This document shows, in pieces, positions 11,219 through 22,499 of a stretch of DNA of 64,000 nt (positions within the stretch are counted from its first letter, which is position 1; each line of letters opens with the position of its first letter). The stretch lies in contig NC_092572.1 of assembly GCF_037975245.1 (NCBI RefSeq), positions 15,816,269 to 15,880,268 on the forward strand. Direction: 5' to 3'. The notes under the pieces are model-generated. The model had not been told where the DNA came from, did no database searches, and was given only the letters and a program-made list of their open reading frames with translations. Made by a program: the position numbers and the translations under genes. Source of the DNA: Apostichopus japonicus (Eukaryota > Echinodermata > Holothuroidea > Aspidochirotida > Stichopodidae).

Positions 11219-11535
11219 TTTGATTTGATTTGATTTATTTTGTTTTTTCACGTGCAAATATACAAGGTGAAAGGAAGTCTTCTATAAAGCATACAATAGC
11301 TTAACAATGTAGAAGACTCCCTGAAGAAAGAAAAGACATGTTCCAAACAGTTCAGGAATACATTGGGGTATGACCTGTAGGTCAGTTTGGGAGGAATCAG
11401 CTGAGCTAAACAAAAGTAGTTTTCATCACTTTTCAGAGCCAGAGACGAAAAAACCCTCCCCGCTGACCCTTCTTTGGATGACGTTTCTGCAGGTAGGGCA
11501 AGCCAGACCAAGTGGACTGTGATCAGGGATACCAA
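11219..11535 (-). mobile_element. LINE 3' end (CR1/L2-like) with ATCAA tail repeat
   Basis: The minus strand ends TTTGCACGTGAAAAAACAAA followed by ATAAATCAAATCAAATCAAA. The same 3' end occurs on the plus strand at 41925-42008. A shared 3' terminus with a short tandem tail is typical of CR1/L2-type LINEs. The weak open frame above it (11535 to 11248) could be the very end of the ORF2 product, but has no diagnostic motif. 5' truncated. Confidence 0.55.
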
Positions 11536-11807
11536 TACAACCTGCAGGAATCATAGATGCACCCAAATTGGTCAAGCTTATCAAAATTGGTGACTGGAAA
11601 TGTTGCAGACGTAGACCTGGTTACTGCTTACACAGTATTGCTCATATGTGTATTTACACACTGCACCTTGCATACTGAAATCTCTGAAAATACATCTTTA
11701 TGGACCTAAAATGATAATTGCATAGAATTTCGTTGTGGTTTATATTGTGACGACTATAAAAAGTATCATATTGGTATTAAAAAAAAATTCATCTCTCACT
11801 TGTTATT

Positions 11808-12240
11808 GTTCTCCTTCAAGAAAAGTGCCAAAATGCAGCAGGGGAACATCTTTTGTGACCTGTTATCAATCATGATCTAGTTTTTTGTGGCTTGCATGTT
11901 GAAGAGCATGAATGGAAGTACATGTAGTGAGAAAATTGTGTCAATTGAGGCCATTTCCGACCCCTTTAAGGCCTCCCAGGAGCAGCGTAGGAAAATTGTT
12001 TACCACCGAGTGAAGAGGTTTGTTTACAAGTGACAAAAACTTCCGGCTCGGATAGCAAAAAATCTACATGGTCATGATACGGAAAATTGATGGTGCCATA
12101 AAAGGCCAACTTGACAGCTATCCGGTGATGGGTAGCCTTTAGCTAGTGAAAACTTCTATCTAGACTTAGAGACCACATTACTTTCGTGATTTAGTGTGTA
12201 AGTCAATGGCGCTTTTAATGGGCGTATGCTACCTGAAGGA
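11808..12240 (+). repeat. Dispersed repeat R1, plus-strand copy
   Basis: Aligns with the reverse complement of 5645-6050 and continues about 80 bp further, ending GGGCGTATGCTACCTGAAGG. This end is an imperfect inverted version of the family start (CCTTCAGGTGGCATACCCC). The start TIR is missing here; similarity begins at TTGTTCTCCTTCAAG. Immediately after it comes sequence related to the transposase-like remnant at 22.1 kb. Confidence 0.75.
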
Positions 12241-12780
12241 TTCTTGCCAGGTTTGTTACTGTTTTATTAAGTTTTTAGATGGACAAGAGTTCACTCTTGT
12301 AGCTACATAGTGATTTCAAACACAACCTTTGAATCAAGTCCTACAATTCTTCCATATCAGAAAGACCTATAGGGTCGTCGCCACATCCATTGCTTGTCTC
12401 TCTGTGAGCCATCATAGCACTGTGATAGGCCCTTAATAGGGCAAATTAACTAACCTGTTTCCTGTAGATTCTGCAAACATGGTTTGTTGTGACTGAGTTG
12501 AAAATATCTCATGTCCTTTTTCTGCTGGGTTAATTACTCTCTCATACTCTTCCTTGTCGAGCCTTCTATAAGCAGGTTTGCAAGAGGAATTAGTTGCCAT
12601 ATCTGTATCAGAAGAGCTAGGAATATCACCAGTGCAATTGGCATCAGCTTCAGCAGCTGTTCAAGCAGTAAAGCCAAACCTGTTACCTGGCTTGAAGGTC
12701 GTTGCATGCCTATCAAACATGCCTTTCCTTCTACCCATTCTTCTAAATACTAATCAGTTTTTATCCTTAAAATATACCAA
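12241..12780 (-). pseudogene. Decayed copy related to the transposase-like gene at 21.3-22.5 kb
   Basis: Segments match 22105-22420 in the same order, for example ATTCTTGCCAGGTTTG at 12240 and GTAAAGCCAAACCTGTTACC near 12667 against 22317. Internal parts are rearranged: a phrase shared with the 15.5-kb copy (12382-12480) is inserted. No long frame survives on the minus strand. It shows that the family has several copies in this window. Confidence 0.55.
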
Positions 12781-13463
12781 TTTTCCAGTGACGTATTCAC
12801 TAGTTTTGTTTGTAAGCATTTATTGGAAGTCTAAGCAGTTGAATAGCTGCACATAGAATGATACAAGACAAGACTTACACTGAGAAACTAGTCAATATGA
12901 TGGACTGCAACTAGTTTGGAATGTTGTTTGAACAGCGCCCTCATTCTAGATCTGGTCACAGCTAGTACATAGCTCTCCTGAGTATTTTTTGCACCAAAAT
13001 CTGACAAAATACCTTTTGAAAGCAGTGCCAAAGTAACAAGTAACTTTTTCTCTTTCACTTTAGAGCCACAGCTAAGGGCGCATGCTTACTGGATGCTGGG
13101 AGTGATAAAATTTTCAGAGGGATGAAGGCCAACCAAGTTTCCACCAGAGGGGGTAAGTAGCACCAAACTGAGGGACTGTACTTAAAACACATTGTGTGGA
13201 CCCAAGAACAATTTAGACATTCAGTAGATGCCTGTCATGCTGATGGAATGACTTCTTATCACACTAGGGAATATGTCAATCATTGGGCTCTGACTTGTTT
13301 AAAGTTCAGTACTGTATTATTCATATAGACTGTACAACATGTGTGAGACACCATATGAAGATTCACACAATAGACAGAGATACACAGAAATGATGTAAGT
13401 CACAACTTCTCAAACTATCATAAAAAGGAGGTTTAATGTGGAGTTTAAATATCGCTCTGTTAC
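12382..13463. repeat. 1-kb direct duplication, copy A
   Basis: Starts CACATCCATTGCTTGTCTC and parallels 15470-16458 through to the R1 copy that follows. Shared landmarks are AGCCATCATAGCACTGTGA, the exon-like segment with GAGTGATAAAATTTTCAGAG, and TATTCATATAGACTGTACAA. Divergence is moderate with many small indels. Both copies run into an R1 element, so the pair is probably two insertions of one larger transposon and not a segmental duplication. Confidence 0.7.
13064..13152 (+). pseudogene. Exon-like segment in duplication copy A
   Basis: TTTCACTTTAG at 13053-13063 and GG|GTAAGT at 13152/13153 are good splice borders, and both are kept in copy B. One frame is open throughout (ending KANQVSTRG); a second frame that is open in copy B has a TGA here. 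Borders conserved in two diverged copies suggest an exon of a transposon gene. Product unknown. Confidence 0.35.
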
Positions 13464-13797
13464 TTAAGGTGGCATACTCCTATTAGCATCTATATCAACC
13501 TGCACAAGTGTTCTCCTTCAGGAAAAGTTCCAAAGAGCAACAGGAGAACATCTTTTTTTATATCTTATCAATTAGGATCTGGTTTTCTTGGTTTGGCTGT
13601 TATGGAGCATGAATGGAAGTACAAGTGGTACAAAGATTGGGTCAGTTGAGGCAAGTTTAGACCACTTTAGGCCTCCTGGAGCAGCATATGAACATTGTTT
13701 ACTGCTGAGTAAAGAGGTTTGTTTACAAGTGAGGAAAATTTCAAGCTCTCATAGCAAACAAAAAGTCTGCACAGTCATGATAAAGAAACTTGAGGTT
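13464..13797 (+). repeat. Dispersed repeat R1 copy, 3' truncated
   Basis: Begins TTAAGGTGGCATACTCC and follows the family to about GCACAGTCATGATAAAG. The last 110 bp or so of the family are missing. Confidence 0.75.
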
Positions 13798-14038
13798 CAA
13801 ATGAATGTGATAAATTAATTAGAATAAACCAAAAGCAAATAGAATAAAGGGTAATTTAAACCAAGAAATACTGCACAACGCAACTCTACCTGTGTCTGTT
13901 GTTTTGATCTGTGTGTTATTGAGATGTGTAGTAGTACAGTAACGGATGGTATAAGGAGCCACTAATTTCAATGTTAAGCTATAGAACAAGTAAAACCTGA
14001 GGAACTGAAGTTGCACATCTGGTGAGTAGTCTACTTTT

Positions 14039-14999
14039 ATACAGTGTAGTGCTGATAGTCGTGATCGATTAATCGCCAGTAGTCGCGATTACACTTTGGA
14101 AGTTTGATTAATCGCTCTCAAAACCTAAGTTGCGATTTCTGGACTAAAGCTAGCACTACACACAATCTGCTATTGAAAAATAGCCTAACCTATCAAAAAC
14201 AACACTTAAGCAGTTTGTCAGCAAATATCGCAAACACAGGTTCTTACAATGCTACACTAGAACTGTGCTGTGTTAAAAATCAGTAAGCACCTGTTCAGGT
14301 TAGATTCATGTGTTTACTTGTTAGTAATACGATTGTTCTGCAGTGCAGCATTTAGTCCTAGCAATGTTTCATCATTGCGCATAATTGCAAATTCCCAAAT
14401 TTATTAATCTTTAATGATTGCCAAAGAATTTGTAATTTCTTCAAACATGCATGTTATACAGTATTATTTCATTTCTGGTCAGTGGTTCACATGTATCATA
14501 TGTCTGATAGAGTGTGTCGATTGCGGTGAAGTTTCATTTCAATGTGTCATAATATGTGCGTGCTATCACGCTAGGCTAAAGCCTAGCCTAGAAGGTGAAC
14601 GTCCTTCTACAGAAAACTCTTGCATAGTAATCATCACACCGCTACAGGGTGTTGCATCTATTCATTTTTTTTGCTGTGATTAGTGCTAGTAGTTGTAGTA
14701 GCCTTGTAGATCCATTCCAAAGTTTTTGATTTACTTTGAAGGATTTTAAGAAATGTTGAATATTGAAATTTGTTGACAGTTTTTGTTTGGTAGATGTTTT
14801 AACATGAATTAGACATCACACATTAAGACTTGAAAGAACAAATACGGACGGTGCACCATGGAGAAAGATTTGTTTGACTGTATTTCTGCAATGTAGAAAT
14901 GACAGTGATGATGCCATAACTGTAACCGAGTATCGCGAGAAGAGCTATGCGATTAATCAACTACAAAAGTAAGAGTCGACTATCAGCACTAATACTGTG
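14039..14999 (+). mobile_element. Non-autonomous hAT-like element with 8-bp target duplication (element 14047-14991)
   Basis: The left end TAGTGCTGATAGTCGTGATC and the reverse complement of the right end (TAGTGCTGATAGTCGACTC) match over the first 15 bases. The subterminal sequence GATTAATCGC also recurs in both arms. The flanks ATACAGTG (14039-14046) and ATACTGTG (14992-14999) are an 8-bp target site duplication with one change. Size about 945 bp, with no transposase frame. TIR style and an 8-bp duplication are typical of the hAT superfamily. Confidence 0.75.
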
Positions 15000-15190
15000 T
15001 ACCTAGCAGAGCAAAAAGTGACAGTCAGAATTTAAATGCATATATTACAACGTAATATATGTGGTGTAAGAATCAGTTTTATTGAGACCCAGACTGCAAT
15101 CAGAATAAGGATAGACCTATATACAGTAACATATTGTAATATTGTATGTATTGGAAAGCTCACACCTTCACAATGTCAGACTAAGATTGG

Positions 15191-15412
15191 ATGGCATGGG
15201 CTGATGAAATAAATGCAAAAGTGGCAAAATATACATCAGCCCCAGCAAGTTACACAAAGGGATGCAGGATGTGGACAGGTGCCTACACCATCAGTATGCC
15301 AGGGGCACCAGCATATGGCATTATCCGCACAATGCTATCCCTGGCAGCTAAGAGAAGAGCCACATTCCAGCATCTGCTCTTCAAAGCATTGTGCAAAGAA
15401 ATTAACTTTTAA
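15191..15412 (+). pseudogene. Possible fragment of a homing-endonuclease-like zinc-binding domain
   Basis: The 73-codon frame contains GCRMWTGAY...APAYGII. This resembles the start of the zinc-binding-loop (HNH-related) domains that are scattered in invertebrate genomes (pattern Cys-x-x-Trp-x-Gly...Tyr-Gly-x-Ile). The following His and Cys ligands are not visible, so it would be a fragment. It lies between a hAT element and a duplication. Recognition is from memory and weak. Confidence 0.25.
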
Positions 15413-15469
15413 GTACCAAATCATTTCACATCTCCCACATATGCCACAACAGCCTATGTGTGGAGGTGT

Positions 15470-16458
15470 CACATCCATTGCTTGTGTCTCTGTGAGCCAT
15501 CATAGCACTGTGACAGGCCCTTAATAAGACTTGCAAATTTACTAACCTGTTTACTGTAGATTTCGTCATATATCAGAGGAGAGTACTGCTTTTGTCAGTG
15601 CTCTGTAGAGAGACCTGTTTAGGTGTACTACATCAGAATGATAAGCTGCAGCCATTGTTCTACTGAACCCATTACATGCCTTGCCATCAGCATCAGTTGT
15701 GAGGTACATGATCGTACCCATTCTTCATAATAATAATCAGTTTTTTATCCTCAAAGTTCAACAAAATTCCAGTGACCTATTCACTAGTTTGTTTGTATAC
15801 AAATGCTTAAATGCTTATAAGCATTTATTGGAAGTCTGAGCAGTTGAATAGCTGCACATAGAATGATACAAGACAAGACTTACGCTGAGAAACTAGTCAA
15901 TATGATCTACTACAACGATTTAGGAATGTTGCTTGAACAGCGCCTCATTCTAGATCTGGTCACAGCTAGTACATAGCTCCCCTGAGTAGTTTTTGCAACA
16001 AAATCTGACAAAATACCTTTGAAAAGCAGTGCCAAAGTAACAAGTAACTTTTCTCTTTCATTTTAGGGCCAGAGTTTACACGATACAGGGAGTGATCACA
16101 TTTTCAGAGGGAAGAAGGCCAACTTGCGTCAAGTTTCCACCAGAGGGGGTAAGTAGCACCAACTGAGGGACTGTGCTTAAAACACATTCTGTGGACCCAA
16201 GCACAATTTAGACATGCAGTAGATGCCAGCCATGCTGATGGAATGACTTCTAATCACACTAGGGAATATATCAACCATTGGGAACTCACTTGTTTAAAGT
16301 TCAGTACTGTATTATTCATATAGACTGTACAACATGTGTGAGACACCATATGAAGATTCACACAATAGACAGAGACAAATAAAAATGATATAGGTCATTA
16401 CTTCTGAAACTATCATAAAAAGAGGTTTAAAGTGGATTTTAGAAATGTCAACTGTTAC
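15470..16458. repeat. 1-kb direct duplication, copy B
   Basis: Parallels 12382-13463. It additionally holds, at 15570-15706, a stretch closely matching 21400-21560 of the transposase-like remnant (ATATCAGAGGAGAGTACTGC; GCCTTGCCATCAGCATCAG), and then at about 15720-15790 a stretch matching 22385-22420. It is thus an internally deleted relative of that gene. Confidence 0.7.
16067..16148 (+). pseudogene. Exon-like segment in duplication copy B
   Basis: TTTCATTTTAG (to 16066) and GGG|GTAAGT (16148/16149) bound an 82-bp segment that is open in two frames: one gives TGSDHIFRGKKANLRQVSTR, the other GVITFSEGRRPTCVKFPPEG. Only the first is also open in copy A. Which, if either, was translated cannot be decided here. 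Confidence 0.35.
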
Positions 16459-16582
16459 TTAAGCTGGCATACTCCTATTAGCTTCTATATCAATCCGCAC
16501 CAAGTGTGCTTTTCAGAAAAAGTGCCAAAAAGCAACAGGAGACATCTTTTTTGATATGTCATCAATCACTGGACTGGTTTAT
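16459..16582 (+). repeat. Dispersed repeat R1 copy, short 5' piece
   Basis: Begins TTAAGCTGGCATACTCC and follows the family for about 120 bp, then is lost. It sits at the end of duplication copy B exactly as R1 does at the end of copy A. Confidence 0.65.
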
Positions 16583-16923
16583 GTTTTTAGTTCTACCATG
16601 TAGCTTGTACTCTCTCTCTCTCTGAGTTGTGCTCTCCTCCTTCTGTATGCTCTGTCTCTCTTATATAGTCTATCATACTGTTGTTTTCTTTGCATCTGTT
16701 TCAGAGTCTGGATACATGGACTATTTGAGCTCACCTCTAATCCTGCAGCTTCCATCTTCCTGGCTATGGACTCTTCAGGCCCTTTATTTGTAATGTTTGT
16801 GGCACTGTGGTCCCTGTACTGACTGTTGCGTGAAATGTTTGTGCTATGTTTTGGATTGGAAACTCGAAAGCATTGTTGACTACCTCTGCTTTTTGAGTGG
16901 AAGTCTGAAACTGAGTGGACCAT
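16579..16923 (-). CDS. Unassigned basic ORF (114 codons)
   Basis: An open frame on the minus strand encodes a Ser/Asn-rich N-terminal half and a strongly basic C-terminal half (RKQQYDRLYKRDRAYRRRRA). No known domain is recognised. It lies directly between an R1 piece and the 4.1-kb inverted-repeat element, so it may be an N-terminal piece of a transposon protein. It could also be chance; codon quality is not diagnostic. Confidence 0.2.
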   Translation of the reverse strand: MVHSVSDFHSKSRGSQQCFRVSNPKHSTNISRNSQYRDHSATNITNKGPEESIARKMEAAGLEVSSNSPCIQTLKQMQRKQQYDRLYKRDRAYRRRRAQLRERESTSYMVELKT

Positions 16924-16961
16924 AAACGTTTGCTGCAGGTGGGTGTCTCAGGTATTTCATT

Positions 16962-19900
16962 TACAGCACTGATTTCGCTTAACTCCCGTTGAAATTTGTT
17001 AAAAGGAAAATAAACAAATTTCTTCGTTTTTTATCGAAATTTGCCGATTTTTATCGAAATTCCACGAATTTTAACGATTGGTGATCTCAGTCATTTCCTA
17101 CGTGGAATTTTCAACGATGCGTTGAAATTCTTTTTTAAACGAAATAGAAGGTCAATATGTGGTAAAGCAAAACGTCGGAAAACGCGTAACTTTGTTTATT
17201 AGTATCAATTAGACTTTGGTACAGTTGTTTGAAAGCAAGAATATTTACAAAAGCATTCTCAGGCTTGCCTGAGTAGTAAAACTCAAAGAAACATGTAGTA
17301 AAACTGATGGGGGACATTTTCTGACTGAACCCCAAACACAGTGACATAAGTCTTAACTTTGCCAGGCTATCTTGGAGGTTGCAGTACAAGCTATGTACCA
17401 CGAGGCACCCTTCCAGATAAGTTGGAGTGCTGTTTAACCATTAAAATAACAATGAATGGACATAAATAAACTTGGTTTACTTGCAGATTGCGAAAAATAG
17501 TTATTCTTAAGAGATGTAAATTTGGTTTTTTATTAGAGTTGAAGTATGAAACTTTGTTTCCGAGCGAAAACATGTTACTTGAAGCAAAATAAAGATGCCC
17601 CGCCCATTCTGCTAGGACGCTTCCATTTTTCAAAAATGCGTTTTCTCTTTTTATTTTTTTCTATTTTGTTTAATATAGATTTGGCATGAGACATGTTAAT
17701 CAGGTTAACTTTGATGGAATAATTTTATACCAGAAGTGGAAAAACTTAACAGTTATTACTTTCATTTCGGATCATTTCCGAACAAGATAACACACTAAGG
17801 GTGTGACCGTTTAAACGATTAACTGTTTATCCGGCCGCAAATGCACTCCGTTTAGAAAATCACAAACCGTATAAACGGAAAATTAAAAAAAAAAAAATCA
17901 AATACATTTTAAACATGAAAATTATTTAAAAATATGTAAAGAACTGAGTAATGTACTGCAAACTATCAATAAAAAACAGAAAAACGATGTTTTAGGCATG
18001 AATAATGTGTTCAATATAACTATAGTAGTAGGCCAATAGTCACAAGCTCATGATAGTGTCGTCAATTCGTTTTCTCAGTTTATATTTGCGACATATATCA
18101 CCCGTGTACACCAATCAATGGCATAGTGAAATCCCGTGTGAAAATATGTCGACGCCAAAAGACGCAAATGGCCGTTCTAGAAAGTAGGCCAGTTGGCTCT
18201 CTCAGGTCCGCAAGTATACAGCCATTTTTTCCACACATGGTATGATACTGTGCATGCATTCCGGGCGGGATTGCAACATACATAAAAGAATATGAATGAA
18301 AATGATAAACCTTACGATATTTTTCACAAATATTGATGCTTAGATAAGTGCTTCCTCACAATCAACGAGACGCCCAAAATTCGCTCCGCTTACGTAAAAC
18401 TTCTATATATATATATAACACGTGGAAAAAATTTGAGTTTTTACACACATAATAACCACTGACATTGGTCATAGAACATAAGAAGGTCATTGACATTTGA
18501 ACTTGCCCAAGTTCATCGCACCATGGGAACGACACAACACATTGAACATGATGTTACATTCTTCCTCCATCTGGACGCCGAGTGTAAATTTTGGTGTAAT
18601 ATGCAAATTATGAATGGTACTGTGCTGTGCGGTTAAAATTTAACCTATTGCGACACCAATTTTGGGAAGCTGTTGTTGAAGAAACTTTTGTATCAAATGT
18701 AAAGTACTGTATCATGTATGTGACACAAGAGAAAGAAAATGAAATCAGAGGCTGCTACAACCCATCGCAAAACACGTGCGTGCGTAATTTGTTTTCTAAA
18801 CATGACTTTTAATGAGTAAGCAGGAAAGGTGGGTAAGTTTGCTAAGTTAGGCGAGTTTTTGTTTAAAATCTTGTGATAGATAGACAAATATATTGTTTTT
18901 TTTCTTCAAAAGTTACGATGTTGCCGAAGGCCGAGTTATATCAATTCAGTGATCTGAACTTCTGAAGACCACGATATACTGATCAGGTGTGTTATTCTTT
19001 TCATCAATTATTACACGTAATGTTCGCAATATTATTGGGCCTAATTAGTAATTAACATACATTGATCGTTGTCTTGTTGCCTGAATTGCTACTTTTTTGA
19101 AAAAAAAAAACCCCTTAATTATTGTACTCATAATGTCCTATTTTCATTAAAAGTTGAGTGACATTACGTCGAAAAAGCCGCAATCGGGAAACAGCGATTA
19201 AAAGTTTAACCTACCGGCAGGTTATACGGTTAAATGGTTAGTGAAATATCCGTTAGGTCACACCCTTATAACACACAAAAAAAAACGACTTTATTGAATG
19301 AAAATATACTGAAAACCATATCGCAAAAACACAAAATCGCCTATAACTCGAAAACGGAAGGAGATATTGACTTTTGTCAGCTGTGTAGGGATTTCCTAAA
19401 CCGAATTTTGATGCGCTCTATCCACCTGTGTCATTTATGAGCTTCTCTGATGTCAGCTGCAGTACATAATTTCTCTGTACCAGTTCCGCAACATTTATTT
19501 ACGCAGTAAACATTGTTCATTATGTTTTCTTTCACAACGAATATTCAAAGTTGTGCTCCACACGCTTCACAGATATTGTTTAATGTCGTTCATTTTCAAT
19601 TCTAGTTTAAAATTACATTTTCGAACGATGCATTGCATGCCTTGTCAAACATTCCTGATTAGTAAAACTAAGGAAGGATATTTGATTGATATGATTTTAT
19701 GAGCTGTTCCACTTGAAAAATGATGATAAAATCGAAAAACAAAACATTTACTTCTCATGTGACGCATACCGGGAGACTCATAAAAACCCCCTTCTCATTA
19801 AATTAAATTTACATGCCGTCAGGCCAGTTGAAAGCCCTCCCCAGTAATGTTCGATCAGCTCTTCCCAATATACAATACTCAAATAAGCAATGAAAATATA

Positions 19901-21102
19901 TTCATTTTCCACAGGTTTCTCCCCAACTTGGGCCCAAGCCACTGCTTTATTTTCTTAGTAGTCATGGAAACAATTGTTTGCAACTCTTTTGCTGGCCAGG
20001 TGTTTTAAAGTTTTATTAATAGCACAGCTTCTGATTGGTTTATTCAAGATAAACTTTCTATCCCTGCTGGATTGTTCTACTTATATATATATATGAATGA
20101 ATATTTGGTTTTCAATTAACTTAGTTACAGGTAACATCCATTCCATTATGAACAGTAGGGGCAAAATAATGTTTGCTTCTAGAGTAAGCCAGCCAAAGGT
20201 TCTGCAGTGCTAAACCCCCCCCGAAGATAAATACTATGCTAATTAACAGATGGTAGGCGTGAATTTGACAAAGCCAGGTTTATGATTGGACTAGGCCTCT
20301 CAAAAAAGTTTGGTCGCTGGGGATATCCAGGGTAGGGAATGCACATGTAACCAGCATACTGTAGGTGGCCCAGACCCAGGCTGCGACCTTAATTACCAGG
20401 GCAGTCCATCTGCATTCGCGGGCAACTTACAGTAGCTGGGTTAGGGGGAAAGTAACAGGATGTTTTTTATTTTGCGTGCATTGAAGCCAGGGGGAGATTT
20501 TTTGGTTTGAAAGTGAGTGCGGTAAACGGTACTGTAGTACGTCAAGTAACAGGAATTTATTGGAAAAAAAGATCTCTTTGATATCCAGCTACGACTGTTT
20601 CATTGTGTACATTTTTTTTTTATTTCTTGTTTTTCTGACACTGCGTTCATTGGTGAGTTACTTAAACTTATCTTAGTTTAATACTAGCCTATAACTTAAG
20701 TACTTGTTACGATCGACCAAGACCAGTTTTTATTATCCTAGCCATATAATTTTTCAAACACCTAGTACAGAACTTACTCTGTCTTATATACAATCAAACT
20801 TTTGCAACGTTTTTAATATTCCTCGGCCACTTCTGGTATAGTCTGAAAACGGCTCTAGTTACACTAAGGATTCAACGTAGGTCACAACCTTGATATGTCT
20901 AGAATTGCCTTTGCCGTTGTTGATCGCGATAACTTTCGTGGAAATTTCGTTGAAACTACGTTGACAACCGTGCCCGCAGTAGTCTAAATCTTAATGAAAT
21001 TATTTGTTTTTTATCAATTTTCAACTTTTTTTATCGATTTTCAACTTTTTTTATCGATCGTTGATTTTTTTTCAATGGGAGTTAAGCGAAATCAGTACTG
21101 TA
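16962..21102. mobile_element. 4.1-kb terminal-inverted-repeat element with TA target duplication (element 16964-21100)
   Basis: The left end CAGCACTGATTTCGCTTAAC and the reverse complement of the right end, CAGTACTGATTTCGCTTAAC, match over about 28 bases with two changes and then drift. TA flanks both sides (16962-16963 and 21101-21102), fitting a TA target duplication as in Tc1/mariner-type or similar transposons. Subterminal TTTTTATCGA motifs occur near both ends in the same orientation. No transposase frame was found inside; the interior holds a later hAT-like insertion and AT-rich sequence. Superfamily assignment is open. Confidence 0.65.
17788..19276 (+). mobile_element. Nested hAT-like element with perfect 8-bp target duplication (element 17796-19268)
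   Basis: TAACACAC occurs at 17788-17795 and again at 19269-19276, directly flanking the element. The left end TAAGGGTGTGACCGTTTAAA and the reverse complement of the right end (TAAGGGTGTGACCTAACGG) share the first 13 bases, with related GTTTAAAC/GGTTAAAT motifs behind. The 1,473-bp interior has no transposase frame, so it is non-autonomous. It lies wholly inside the 16964-21100 element and so inserted later. Confidence 0.85.
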
Positions 21103-21302
21103 GTTGTGTGCTGTCAGTGTGGGATATTAGCAAAGATCTCTTTGTGGCATTTGGCATGAATGGAAATGTGTACTTCCTGCCCCTCTTGCATACAAATGAA
21201 TGCTTTGGGCAATGTGAATGATTTCCAATGTAGCACTTTGCAAGGCAGTCTTAACATGTTGATAAAGCCTTCACAACTTTGCAGTGGTCGTATTTGAGGG
21301 CT

Positions 21303-22483
21303 TTAATTCCTGCAAGTAGTCACCTCTGCCAGTACAAGGCAGGTCAAGTCCTCTGCAATGCACTTTTGTATCAAGTGCTTCCTAGTTACAGTTTGTGCAG
21401 GTAACATATCAGAGGAGAGTACTGCTTTAGTCAGTGCTCTGCGGAGTGACTTGAGTAGGTGAACTTGGTCTAACAGCATATGGTTCTCTGTTTCAGAATG
21501 AGTAGCTGCAGCCATTGTACCAGTGAACCCTTTACATGCCTTGCCATCAGCATCAGTTGTTAGGCACTTCTCCTTTAGTGGGTTCTTACCAGTAAGTAAT
21601 ATGGATGCACAAATCTTTCCACCATTCTGTTCATCTTTGACATTGGCATCTTTATTGAACAGCCCTCATTGCCTGGAAATTGCAACTTGTGACCCCTTCT
21701 TCTATTCATTTCACCAATTAAGGTACAGTTGTTACTGTGATTGTAATCAAAATTAAATTTATCCATGGTGACATTCTCAACAATTATATCTCTGTATTGG
21801 CTTGCACGAACAAATGGAGTCTTACTTTTTGCATTACGCAGACAGGTATGATATTGACGATCATATTCTGCAAAAATTGGAGAGTCTTTTGAGAGGCCAT
21901 GCAGTTGCAGTGTCTTCTTTATACACCCCTTTTCTGACATATCATTTTCATTCATTTCTTCTATTGCAGGTCCAGACTGGTTGGCTGACTTTTGTAGTGT
22001 TCTGACAGTGGGACTGGGAAGAGAGATGCTGCTGAGCAATCTATGAGCTGCACTTGAACTGATCTACATCTGATGCAAGCCTAACTGCCGTGCAATGTTT
22101 AGTTCTGTGGGATTCTTGCCAGGTTTGCTTCTTGGTTTAAACCTTTGTAGATGGGCAAGAGCTTACAGTACCTTTGTATCTTCAGAGAATGCATCCAAAC
22201 ACAACCTTTGAGCCAAATCCCACAAATTCTTCATATCTAAGTTTTCAAGAGGAATAGGTGCCACATCAGAAGGGGTAGGCATGTCACCAGTGCGGTTGGC
22301 ATCAGCTGTACGAGCTGTAAAACCGAACCTGTTACCTGGCTTCAATGTTGTTGCACGCCTACCAAACATATCTTTCCTTTTACCCATTAAAATATAACAA
22401 TTTCCTAGTGACCTATTCAGTGGCGTCTTTCGCGACTGACTGGACTTTTGATCTGAACTTTTTTTCGATACATTTTTCTCCAC
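21303..22483 (-). pseudogene. Decayed transposase-like gene (possibly Mutator-like)
   Basis: On the minus strand one frame runs from 22483 to 21575, interrupted by TAA at about 22163 and TAG near 22070. After a frameshift near 21570 the coding sense continues to about 21303. Visible blocks are GNRFGFTARTADANRTGD, LQRFKPRSKPGKNPTELNIA, an aromatic/basic middle (KSKTPFVRASQYRDIIVENV), and near the end TTDADGKACKGFTGTM with DMLPAQTVTRKHLIQKCIAE. The last two resemble, from memory, the TTDGDS and MFPGxT blocks of Mutator-like transposases of marine invertebrates; this identification is uncertain. Related decayed pieces lie at 12.2-12.8 kb and 15.6-15.8 kb. No intact catalytic region can be confirmed. 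Confidence 0.5.
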
Positions 22484-22499
22484 TGGCGCTCACTTCACA

